This document shows, in pieces, positions 1-7,936 of a DNA stretch of 64,000 nt (within the stretch, counting starts at the first letter, position 1; each line of letters begins with the position of its first letter). The notes under the pieces are model-generated. The model did not search any database, was not told where the DNA came from, and saw nothing but the letters and a program-made list of their open reading frames with translations. The stretch spans positions 310,001 to 374,000 of the forward strand of contig JAQUPX010000003.1 in assembly GCA_028716385.1 (NCBI GenBank), read 5' to 3'. The translations under genes were made by a program, and so were the position numbers. Origin of the DNA: a bacterium (GTDB taxonomy: Bacteria; Hydrothermota; UBA3073; JACQXS01; JAQTXJ01).

Positions 1-1
1 A

Positions 2-166
2 CAGGTGTTTTCTCCTGAGATCTTAAAGAAGGAAAAAGTAGATATCATTATTGCTTCTACCGGTAAAAGCTTGCAAAATAGTCTTATTCATTCACTAAAA
101 AAATATAAGAAGAATTATTCTAAAATATTAAGATTATATCCAAGAGTAGAGTATGAAACTTTTTAA
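2..166 (+). CDS. C-terminal end of an unrecognised protein (5' truncated by window edge)
   Basis: An open frame enters from the left edge and ends at a TAA at 164-166, giving 54 residues. It holds a beta-strand-like stretch (VDIIIAST) followed by a lysine-rich helix and ends in VEYETF. It stops 15 bases before the LmbE start, so it probably belongs to the same operon. The pattern could be the last alpha/beta unit of a sugar C-methyltransferase or other Rossmann-like enzyme, but there is too little sequence to decide. The function is unknown. Confidence 0.55.
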   Translation, partial: QVFSPEILKKEKVDIIIASTGKSLQNSLIHSLKKYKKNYSKILRLYPRVEYETF

Positions 167-181
167 AAACAGGAGATGTTA

Positions 182-874
182 ATGGAAAAAAAGATATTAG
201 TAGTAGTAGCTCATCCTGACGATGAGGTTTTAGGATGTGGAGGAACTATAGCAAAGTATAATAAGCTCGGGAATGAAATAAGTTTACTTATTCTTGGAGA
301 GGGTATTACTTCGAGAGATAAAGTTAGAAATCCCCAAAAAAGAGTAACCGAATTGAACTCTTTAAAAATATATACAAAAGAAGCATCTAAAATTCTTGGA
401 ATAAAAAAAGTATTTACTTTTAACTTCCCGGATAATCGTTTTGATACGGTTGCTGTGTTGGATATTGTAAAAGCGATAGAAGAGGTAACAAATAAAGTTA
501 ACCCGGAAGTTATTTATACCCACCATCAAGGAGATTTAAATATTGACCATCAAATTACTTTTAAGGCAGTACTTACAGCTTGCCGTCCAATTTATGGAGA
601 AACCGTTAAGGAAATATATTCTTTTGAAATCCCTTCATCTACCGAGTGGAGTGCTTCAGATGATAGCCACTTTTTTAATCCGAATGTTTTTATAGATATT
701 TCTAATACATTTAACAAAAAAATAGAAGCAATGAAAGCATATAAAAGCGAATTGCGTGAATATCCTCATCCGAGGTCAACGAAAGCTTTAGAAATTATTG
801 CGAGACGGTGGGGAATTGTTGTAGGTAAAAAACTCGTTGAAGCATTTCTGTTGATTAGAAGTATTAAGGAATAG
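182..874 (+). CDS. LmbE/PIG-L family N-deacetylase
   Basis: This 230-residue protein has the PIG-L/LmbE zinc signature AHPDDE at residues 10-15 and the second motif HHQGDLNIDHQ near residue 115, where His and Asp residues complete the metal site. Family members deacetylate N-acetylglucosamine-type sugars (GlcNAc-PI, bacillithiol and mycothiol precursors, antibiotic sugars). An ATG at 176 lies inside the ribosome-binding region. The ATG at 182 is better, because AGGAG at 171-175 then sits 6 bases upstream and the protein starts right before the first strand. Its place at the head of a glycosyltransferase/methyltransferase cluster suggests it deacetylates an amino sugar of a surface glycan; the substrate is inferred. 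Confidence 0.88.
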   Translation: MEKKILVVVAHPDDEVLGCGGTIAKYNKLGNEISLLILGEGITSRDKVRNPQKRVTELNSLKIYTKEASKILGIKKVFTFNFPDNRFDTVAVLDIVKAIEEVTNKVNPEVIYTHHQGDLNIDHQITFKAVLTACRPIYGETVKEIYSFEIPSSTEWSASDDSHFFNPNVFIDISNTFNKKIEAMKAYKSELREYPHPRSTKALEIIARRWGIVVGKKLVEAFLLIRSIKE

Positions 875-1102
875 TGCTTATAGTTTTTTAACTTGTTGCC
901 TCTCAATTTAGTGTGTAAAAATTAAACCTCTAAATAGATATTTACAAATAAAATCATCATTTCTTTGCCTATTTGGTAGGAAAAATTTTCCCCATACAAG
1001 ATGTTCTCATATTTGTAACAAAACTTTTAGATATTTATATTATAAGGTAAATACAGAATATTTTAACAAATGGCACAGAACTTGCTAAAAATAATACGTA
1101 TT

Positions 1103-2161
1103 ATGAAGAAAATACTATTTATAGCACACGACTTGTATCCTCCTTTAAGAGGTGCAGAAAAGAGTAGTTTAACGTTGCTTGAGCACTTAAGCGAGGAAGG
1201 ATTTGATACCTATGCCTTTTGTATTGAAAAAGACAGAAGCAGAAAAGTAGAAAGGAATGGAGTAACAATAAGCACTTTTAGTGAATTGTTAAGTCTTACG
1301 AAAAGCATAGAGACTTTATTACCGGATATGATTTTTACGCAGTTTGATTTTGCTCCTTTTGCAGTGAGTGTAGCTAAAAGATTAAATATTCCGGTGGTTC
1401 TTTTTGTCCATGGTATGGATTATTTTTGTCATGTCCCGTTATATGCAGAAATATGCGATAGAAACTGCAAAAACTGTAATTATTACAATTTGTATGAGCC
1501 TACGTTGGTAAGAAATCGTGAGATGCTTCAACAGGCGGATGCAATTATATCAAATTCCGAATATACAAGGCAGGTGCTAAAAGAATTTACAAATATGGAA
1601 TCGGAAGTGATTTATCCGTTTATAAATTATGATGAAATTATATGTGAAGAGATATTTGTACCTCAAAAGTATATTACTATGTATCAGCCTGAAGTTCGCA
1701 AGGGTATTTTAACTCTTTTTGAAATCGCCAGGTTAATGCCGGAAGAACAGTTTTTGACCGTAGGACAGGGGGTAAAACTTAAACTACCAAACGTAAGGTA
1801 TATGGGGTATACTCCTCCAAAATATTTTTATTCCACTACTAAATTATTGGTTGTCCCTTCGGTAATAGGAGAAACTTTTGGTATGATAATCGTAGAAGCC
1901 TTGCTTAACGGAATACCTGTTGTTGCGGGTAGAATTGGTGGAATTCCTGAAGCTGCGGGACCGGGAGCCATATTAATAGATGATTTTTTGAATCCGGACA
2001 AATGGGTGAAAGAGATAAAAAGAGTTTTAAACGACGAAAACTTAAGAAAAGAATTAGTAGAAGATGGTAAGATTTATATAAAAACACATTTCAATCCCAA
2101 GAAAGAATTTCAAAAACTGAGAGCTGTAATAAGTAAGGTCGGGATCTCCTGCAAAGTCTGA
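1103..2161 (+). CDS. GT-B fold glycosyltransferase (family 4-like)
   Basis: About 352 residues. The N-terminal half opens with KILFIAHDLYPPLRGAEKS, the usual first strand and loop of GT4 enzymes. The C-terminal half carries the EX7E element GETFGMIIVEALLNGIPVV and GGIPEAAG, which bind the sugar nucleotide. A Cys cluster (CDRNCKNCNYYN) follows the HGMDYFCH stretch and may bind a metal. An upstream in-frame ATG at 1070 adds 11 residues; neither start has a clear ribosome site, and 1103 fits the family better. A 228-base gap without recognisable signals separates it from the LmbE gene. The donor and acceptor cannot be told from sequence. Confidence 0.85.
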   Translation: MKKILFIAHDLYPPLRGAEKSSLTLLEHLSEEGFDTYAFCIEKDRSRKVERNGVTISTFSELLSLTKSIETLLPDMIFTQFDFAPFAVSVAKRLNIPVVLFVHGMDYFCHVPLYAEICDRNCKNCNYYNLYEPTLVRNREMLQQADAIISNSEYTRQVLKEFTNMESEVIYPFINYDEIICEEIFVPQKYITMYQPEVRKGILTLFEIARLMPEEQFLTVGQGVKLKLPNVRYMGYTPPKYFYSTTKLLVVPSVIGETFGMIIVEALLNGIPVVAGRIGGIPEAAGPGAILIDDFLNPDKWVKEIKRVLNDENLRKELVEDGKIYIKTHFNPKKEFQKLRAVISKVGISCKV

Positions 2162-2241
2162 AAATATGCGGGAAAATGCAGGATACAAATTATAACCACA
2201 GAACAAAAAGAAAGCACGCAGATTAGAAAGATAGCCACAGA

Positions 2242-2304
2242 ATGACACAGAAAACACAGAAATGTCTTATACAAAAAGTTAATAGAGAAGATAATAATGA
2301 ATAA
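2242..2304 (+). pseudogene. Decayed duplicate of the GxxExxY 5' end
   Basis: This stretch repeats the first ~20 codons of the gene that begins at 2346: ATGACACAGAAA, then sequence aligning with the FLYKELTEK codons, offset by 104 bases. Here it has diverged and runs to an early stop. In the sister unit the same duplicate (16162-16248) still reads MTQKTQNFLYKELTEK before stopping. The 5' duplication therefore predates the copying of the whole unit. Confidence 0.55.
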
Positions 2305-2345
2305 AGTCAAACAAATAAAAAACCAATAAAACTTATAGTTACAGA

Positions 2346-2729
2346 ATGACACAGAAATCAGAGGAATTTTTATATAAAGAGTTAACAGAGAAGATAATCG
2401 GCGCTGCTTTTGAAGTTTACAAAAACTTAGGATATGGATTTTTAGAAAAGGTATATAAAAATGCATTGCTTATAGAACTTAGATTAATAGGAATAGAAGC
2501 CAAAAGTGAATTCTCCATAAGCGTTCATTATAAAGGAGAACCCGTTGGCGATTTTGCTTGTGACATTTATGTCGAGGAGAAAGTATTGGTGGAACTCAAA
2601 GTAGACAAAGAGTATAATTCCAAAAACGAATCTCAACTGTTAAATTATCTTAAAGCTACAAACGTAAAAGTAGGACTTCTGTTAAATTTTGGAGAGAAAA
2701 AGTGTGAAGTAAAGAGGATGGTGTATTGA
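2346..2729 (+). CDS. GxxExxY family protein (PD-(D/E)XK nuclease fold)
   Basis: This 127-residue protein shows the family name motif as GYGFLEKVY and, after GEPVGDFACD, the D...VELKV arrangement expected of PDDEXK_3/GxxExxY proteins (D of ACDIYV, then E and K of VELK). The family is widespread, often multicopy in a genome, and of unknown function. The start codon lies inside a repeat (acagaATGacacag) and has no Shine-Dalgarno. The protein is 100% identical to the one at 16265-16648. The two genes differ at only five bases, all synonymous and all in the first ~105 bases. It sits alone between two glycosyltransferase genes to which it is unlikely to be functionally tied. Confidence 0.85.
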   Translation: MTQKSEEFLYKELTEKIIGAAFEVYKNLGYGFLEKVYKNALLIELRLIGIEAKSEFSISVHYKGEPVGDFACDIYVEEKVLVELKVDKEYNSKNESQLLNYLKATNVKVGLLLNFGEKKCEVKRMVY

Positions 2730-2823
2730 GAGATGCGGAAGATAGAAATTCACAGAAATAAGCAAGAGTAGTTTTCTGTGCCCTTCTGTGAATTCTGTGG
2801 CTTAATAAAAAGGGTTAAGTTTT

Positions 2824-4086
2824 ATGCAAAAGATTAAAGCGGCAACATCCTATGAAAAATTCAAAAGAAATAAGACAAGGGTAGTTATATTTGAATGGGA
2901 TTATTATATTGTCAAAGAATGCGCAACTGCATTTGAAAGACTTGGTTGTGAAGTTCGTAAAATAACCGTTAACAAAAAAGACAGTCTTCGCTCCTCCTCC
3001 GGCGGACCCTCCAAAATAACGGCGGGCAGGCAGGCAGGAGGAATGTCCCACTTTTTAAAAGAACTTTTGCTTGCATTATGTGAATTTCAACCGGATTTTA
3101 TATTTACCGTAAACCATGAAGGGTTTGACTGTGAAGGTAAAATTACGGGGCTGTTAACCGAGTTAAAGATTCCTTATGCAATATGGTATGTAGATTCTCC
3201 AAGATATATTCTTGAAGGTTATGACAAAGAAAATATTTCTCCTTATGCAAATGTATTTGTTTGGGACCCTTTATATATTTCCGAACTTCAAGAATCCGGG
3301 TTTAAGAAAGTTAAGTATTTACCCTTAGGAACTGACCCTGAAGTATTTAAACCAATAGAAAATGTACCGGATAAATATATAACGGATATGAGTTTTGTTG
3401 GGGATTCTATGATAGAGGCGGTTGATAAATGGAAAAAGAAAGTAGTAAATATTAAAGAGTGGGAAAAACTATCGTTTGAAACCTTAAAGTTATTATTTGA
3501 TGAAAGTGGAATTTTAGCTGGCAAAGTATTAAAAAAAATATCTGACAGCCTTAGAATAGAGTTGCCTATTGATGAGGGGAAATTAACCGAACTTGAGTCT
3601 TATATTGCATTAAAAGCTACTTTTAACAAAAGGCAAGAAGTTTTAGAGAATGTTTTATCTTGTGGATTAAGGATATATGGGGATACGGGTTGGCATAAAC
3701 TTTTTAAGAATGTAACATTATCTTCTTCGGTAAACTATTATACACAATTACCTTTAGTTTATAACGGGAGTGGAATAAACTTAAATATTACAAGTTTTCA
3801 AATGCCGGAAGGATGCAATCAAAGAGTTTTTGATGTGCCGGCGGCGGGCGGTTTTCTCATTACGGACGAACGGAAGACTCTAACGGATTTGTTTATTCCG
3901 AAAGAAGAAGTGATAACTTTTAAGGATAAGGAAGAATTAAAAGAACTGGTTGATTTTTATCTTCAGCATTCAACTGAAAGAAAAAGAATTGCAAAGAAAG
4001 CAAGACAAAGAGTTTTACAGGAACATACTTATGTCCATCGCGCAAGCAGTATAATAGAAAGTATGAAAAATTGGAACAAGGAATGA
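2824..4086 (+). CDS. CgeB-like glycosyltransferase
   Basis: A 420-residue GT-B protein of the CgeB/Glyco_trans_1_2 type. Typical features are FVGDSM near residue 190, GDTGWHKLF, the nucleotide-binding stretch LNITSFQMPEGCNQRVFDVPAAGGFLI split around residues 320-345, and a C-terminal helical tail. CgeB-type proteins act in spore-coat or surface glycosylation. The ribosome site (aaaaaggg) lies directly behind the right end of GxxExxY unit A. Residues ~54-75 (rich in Ser, Gly, Arg, Gln) are encoded by a GC-rich palindromic repeat inserted in frame between a strand and a helix of the N-terminal domain. Confidence 0.8.
   Translation: MQKIKAATSYEKFKRNKTRVVIFEWDYYIVKECATAFERLGCEVRKITVNKKDSLRSSSGGPSKITAGRQAGGMSHFLKELLLALCEFQPDFIFTVNHEGFDCEGKITGLLTELKIPYAIWYVDSPRYILEGYDKENISPYANVFVWDPLYISELQESGFKKVKYLPLGTDPEVFKPIENVPDKYITDMSFVGDSMIEAVDKWKKKVVNIKEWEKLSFETLKLLFDESGILAGKVLKKISDSLRIELPIDEGKLTELESYIALKATFNKRQEVLENVLSCGLRIYGDTGWHKLFKNVTLSSSVNYYTQLPLVYNGSGINLNITSFQMPEGCNQRVFDVPAAGGFLITDERKTLTDLFIPKEEVITFKDKEELKELVDFYLQHSTERKRIAKKARQRVLQEHTYVHRASSIIESMKNWNKE
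2983..3046 (+). repeat. Palindromic repeat inserted in frame in a CDS
   Basis: This is a GC-rich island inside an AT-rich gene: ctcctcctccggcgg, ccctccaaaataacgg, cgggcaggcaggcagg. The same ccctccaaa-n-gatcggcgggcagg core occurs outside genes at 25553-25602 (twice) and 39244-39270. Here it adds about 22 residues without breaking the frame, as Rickettsia palindromic elements do. Confidence 0.65.
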
Positions 4087-4202
4087 ATATAAAAAGATTC
4101 TGGAACAAGGGGACGTGGAAAAAGTTGAAAATTAAAGTTTTAAGAAAAAATTGACGATAATAAAAATATTAAGGAAAGTTGTTATTTATATAGAGAGAAT
4201 TT

Positions 4203-5183
4203 ATGAAAGAGACTTTAATAAAAGATAAAATCCAACAAGTTTTAAAGTTGATTGAAAATAAAAAGCTAAATGAAGCAAGAATAAGAATAGAAGCAATTTT
4301 AGAAACTTCTCCCGATATTAAAGAATTATATCCTATAATATGTAAACTTTATATTCAAGCCGGAATGACCGATATCCCGGTAGAGTGGGTTGAAATAGCC
4401 ATACAAATTGAGCCTGAAATTGAGAAATGGCTTCAGGAAGCGAGAAAGAAGTTCCCTATAACCGATAAAAATAGAAAATCTCTGTTTTCAAAAGATGAAA
4501 CAAAACTTTTGGAAGAGATTAGTTCTTACTATAAAGAGTTAGCGCTTAGACCGGAAATAAAGGAATATGTGGCATGGAACTTTGATGGAGAACGGATGAA
4601 CCCCTTGAACTGTTCCCCATATGAGTTCGACATTCATATTACAAAATACCTGTTCTGTAAAAGTTATATTGATAAGAACATTTCTGTTATTGATGTGGGC
4701 TGTGGATGTGGATATAGTGAAATATTACTTTCGAAATGGACAGCTAACATTCTTGGCTGTGACATTTCCCCTGACGCTATTGCTCTTGCTCGAATTCTAA
4801 ATCCTGGTATAAGATTTGAGGTTAAAAGTATGGAGGATTTAAAAAAGAAAGCCGATGTCATTATTGCTTTTGAAGTTATTGAGCACACAAAAAATTGGCA
4901 AGAAGGACTTCGACATCTTGTATCCCTTTGCAAAAAACACCTTATATTTTCTGTCCCTTATAATCAGCCGGAAGGATCATGGAAATGGCATAATTTTTTT
5001 GGATTTACAGAATATGTAATTGCACAGTATTTCAATAATTTTCCTCGCTCAATTCTTTTAGACTTTTATTATCAAGACGAAACGGGGTACATATCAAAGC
5101 ATCCCTGTGTTACAAATACAGTTACTATACCAACATCGCTAGTAGTAGTGGTTACAAAGGAAAAAGTCAATGGACTCCGATAA
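4203..5183 (+). CDS. SAM methyltransferase with N-terminal helical (TPR-like) module
   Basis: 326 residues in two parts. Residues 1-85 form the helical module shared in this cluster (ARIRIEAIL, ELYPIICKLYIQAG, IPVEW). From about residue 100 there is a class I methyltransferase with motif I VIDVGCGCGYSE (~162-173), acidic motif LGCDISPDAI and IIAFEVIEHTKNW, the usual post-motif pattern of Methyltransf_11/23 enzymes. A gagagaattt ribosome site precedes the ATG. The end overlaps the next gene by 14 bases, which suggests translational coupling. The target is probably a sugar or glycan, judged from the neighbours; the acceptor is unknown. Confidence 0.82.
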   Translation: MKETLIKDKIQQVLKLIENKKLNEARIRIEAILETSPDIKELYPIICKLYIQAGMTDIPVEWVEIAIQIEPEIEKWLQEARKKFPITDKNRKSLFSKDETKLLEEISSYYKELALRPEIKEYVAWNFDGERMNPLNCSPYEFDIHITKYLFCKSYIDKNISVIDVGCGCGYSEILLSKWTANILGCDISPDAIALARILNPGIRFEVKSMEDLKKKADVIIAFEVIEHTKNWQEGLRHLVSLCKKHLIFSVPYNQPEGSWKWHNFFGFTEYVIAQYFNNFPRSILLDFYYQDETGYISKHPCVTNTVTIPTSLVVVVTKEKVNGLR

Positions 5184-7899
5184 AAAAACAATACATATAG
5201 TAATTCATACGCATGTATGCCTTCCTATGCTATTACCCGTTATGCAAAAGATTATGGGAAATCCACTTTACAGTCTAACAGTTACCGTAAAATATAAAGA
5301 GGCTGTGAATAAGATAGCAAAAGAAGGTATACGCTATAGTGAGGAGTTTGATTTATTTGAAAAATTTCTATATTTGAATTCGCCAAGGTTATTACTTACG
5401 GCAGCAGATGATGTAGGTAATCATCACGTAATTGGTAGAAATTGTGTAATTAAAGCCAAAGAGAAGGGGATTCCAACCATAGTGATGCAACATGGTGGCG
5501 TTATCAGACACTGGGCAGTGAGTCCACCCGAATATGTGATTACTTCTGATAAAATGGCATTATGGGGAGAATGGTTTTTGGAAGAGTATACTACTACGGG
5601 AAAAATTACTCCTGAAAAAGGATTTATTGCGGGGAATCCAAAATTTGATAATGTAATCAAAGGTAATTGGGATAAGTATGGATATAGAATAAAAGAGATT
5701 TTGAAGCTAAAAAGAGACGAAGATTTCTGTTTATTTGCCGGGGAGAATCATGGGTTGAAAGAATTCTATAAAATAAGAGAAGATAAAATAGTAAACATAC
5801 TAAAGTCCATTTTCAATGTGGTTATGTTAAATTCCCCAATAAAGTTGATTATAAAACCTCATCCCGAAGAATTTAATTATAATACGGTCAAATATTATGA
5901 AAAAGCAATAAAAGATACTGGAATTGATGCCAGAATAATCTATGATAAAGATATATCTCTTTATGAACTTCTTGCATCGGCAAAATATGTAATTACGCAT
6001 GAATCTACGGTTGGTTTAGAAGCTTTAATGCTTCGGACCCCGGTAATAAGCATACGAACTCTCGAAATGGGATATTCATTCAACGCATTGAGTAACGACC
6101 ATACTTATTTCAGTATAATAAGTGTCGGGAATGATATGGGAATAAAAATGAAAAGTGCAATAGAAAGGATTACTAATACTCATTTGACAAAAGAAGATTT
6201 TGAGAGCCCCCTTTATAGATTTCTATACAAATTAGATGGCAAAGCATCCGAACGTATCCTTCAAAAAGCTGATGAATTTATGAATGAGGTATATTCTAAG
6301 AAAAAACAACCGATAAGTATTACAGGGAAAAAAGTTGTGCGGGAAAAAGAAAAATTAAAAATCTTACAAATAGCTCATAATTTCCTTCCATATAGTTGTG
6401 GCGGGACAGAGCTATATACAATGTATTTAGCGCAAGGTTTAAAAAACAAAGGGCATGATGTATATGTATTCTATCCTCATTACTCTCCGGATAAACAAAT
6501 GTATAGTATAGAGGAAAAAGAATACCGTGGATTAAAATTGGCAGAAGTAAATATTAAACCTCAAAACTTAATTGAAAATGTAAACAATGAAACATCAAAG
6601 GAAATATTTAGAAACTACATTAAAAGACATAATTTTGACATTATTCATTTTCAACATATTGAAAAAGCTTTAAGCTCATCGTTGTTAGAAACTGCAAGTG
6701 CTGTGGCTCCCACTATTCTTACGCTTCATGGTTTCTGGTTTATATGCGAGCAGGATTTACTTTGTAATTCTGACGGGAGTGCTTGCTCAGGCCCGGATAC
6801 TATAGATAAATGCATAAAATGTTGTTATGGGAATACTGAAATTATGGAGCAGGAAGAAATTAATAGATTAAGAAATTATTTTGCTTATAGAAAGGATTGT
6901 TTAATCAGAATGATAAAATATCCGGATTTAGTTATGGCAGTTTCTAAATTCTGTAAATCTAAATTTCGGGAATATGACATAAACAAAAAGATATCGGTAG
7001 CTCGTATAGGCATATTAAAGGATTTCACACCAATTAATGGTATACCGAGGAAAGATAAAAGAATTGTTTTTTCTTATCTTGGCAGTCTTATACCAAGAAA
7101 AGGTTGTCATATATTATTGGAAGCATGGGAATCAATTAAAAACATTAATTCAGAGTTGAACATATATGGAATACCGGCAGATACAGAATACTCGGCAAGA
7201 ATGATGGAAAAAATTTCGAAACTGAATAACGTATCCTATAAAGGTTCATATGTAACTGATGATTTGCCGGATATATTTTCACAGAGTGATGTTGTAATCG
7301 CACCATCAGTGGGAGAGAATTATCCAACAGTAATAAGAGAATCGTTTCACGCAAAAGTGCCTGTGATAGCTTCAAAAATAGCTGGAGTTCCCGAGATAGT
7401 AAAAGATGGAGTAAATGGTTTGATTTTTGAACCCGGAAATATAGAAAACCTTCGTTCAAAAATTATTCAAATAATAGAAGCTCCTTTATTAATATCCAAG
7501 TTCAAGAAAAACATAAAACCGGTTAGAGTATTACGGGAAGACATTGAGAGGTTAGAGAAAACATATAAGAGGCTCATAGTGAAAAGAAAACAAAAGGCCG
7601 GCATGTCGCAACAACGAACATTAGATAACTTGCAAATGAAAAGAGAAATTATTGAGATGAGGTATATAATAACGGATTTGAATAAAAAAATGCTAAAATT
7701 CGAAAAAGTGCATGTTAGCGAGAATATTATTCAGGAAAAAGATAAAGCTATTGAAGAATTGAGAGCAGATGGAAGAAAGATAATACAGCGAGAGTTAGAT
7801 ACTATAGCGAAATTTCAGGCATATATCAGTAGATTAAAAGAATTATATGAAAAACAAATAAAATTATTAGAAGAAGAAATAAGAAAAAATAAAAAATGA
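5170..7899 (+). CDS. Two-domain glycosyltransferase with C-terminal coiled coil
   Basis: 909 residues. The N-terminal ~380 residues look like a GT-B capsule/CDP-glycerol transferase-type domain (VMQHGGVIRHW, IIKPHPEEFNYN, YVITHESTVGLEALMLRTPV). The next ~370 residues are a GT4 enzyme (KILQIAHNFLPYSCGGTELY, then EX7E in GENYPTVIRESFHAK) with a Cys-rich insert (CEQDLLCNSDGSAC). The last ~100 residues are a coiled coil ending in AKFQAYISRLKELYEKQIK, almost the same as the end of the next protein. One chain may therefore add two successive sugars. Donors and acceptors are unknown. Confidence 0.82.
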   Translation: MDSDKKTIHIVIHTHVCLPMLLPVMQKIMGNPLYSLTVTVKYKEAVNKIAKEGIRYSEEFDLFEKFLYLNSPRLLLTAADDVGNHHVIGRNCVIKAKEKGIPTIVMQHGGVIRHWAVSPPEYVITSDKMALWGEWFLEEYTTTGKITPEKGFIAGNPKFDNVIKGNWDKYGYRIKEILKLKRDEDFCLFAGENHGLKEFYKIREDKIVNILKSIFNVVMLNSPIKLIIKPHPEEFNYNTVKYYEKAIKDTGIDARIIYDKDISLYELLASAKYVITHESTVGLEALMLRTPVISIRTLEMGYSFNALSNDHTYFSIISVGNDMGIKMKSAIERITNTHLTKEDFESPLYRFLYKLDGKASERILQKADEFMNEVYSKKKQPISITGKKVVREKEKLKILQIAHNFLPYSCGGTELYTMYLAQGLKNKGHDVYVFYPHYSPDKQMYSIEEKEYRGLKLAEVNIKPQNLIENVNNETSKEIFRNYIKRHNFDIIHFQHIEKALSSSLLETASAVAPTILTLHGFWFICEQDLLCNSDGSACSGPDTIDKCIKCCYGNTEIMEQEEINRLRNYFAYRKDCLIRMIKYPDLVMAVSKFCKSKFREYDINKKISVARIGILKDFTPINGIPRKDKRIVFSYLGSLIPRKGCHILLEAWESIKNINSELNIYGIPADTEYSARMMEKISKLNNVSYKGSYVTDDLPDIFSQSDVVIAPSVGENYPTVIRESFHAKVPVIASKIAGVPEIVKDGVNGLIFEPGNIENLRSKIIQIIEAPLLISKFKKNIKPVRVLREDIERLEKTYKRLIVKRKQKAGMSQQRTLDNLQMKREIIEMRYIITDLNKKMLKFEKVHVSENIIQEKDKAIEELRADGRKIIQRELDTIAKFQAYISRLKELYEKQIKLLEEEIRKNKK

Positions 7900-7936
7900 A
7901 AAAGGGGGAATTGTTTTACAAACAAAATAAACCACA

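Larger units (their letters stand above)
2233..2803 (+). mobile_element. Candidate mobile unit A: GxxExxY gene between inverted ends
   Basis: A unit of about 571 bases is bounded by imperfect inverted repeats. The left end agccacagaatgacacag (from 2233) matches the reverse complement of the right end at 2774-2803 (agccacagaattcacag), sharing the first 11 bases and, after a small offset, the cacagaa repeats. It holds one GxxExxY gene plus a decayed 5' copy of it. A nearly identical unit lies at 16153-16722 in the same orientation. No target-site duplication is obvious, and no transposase is present. Weaker similarity (ccacagaa) begins near 2195. Mobility is inferred from copy number and ends. 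Confidence 0.5.
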
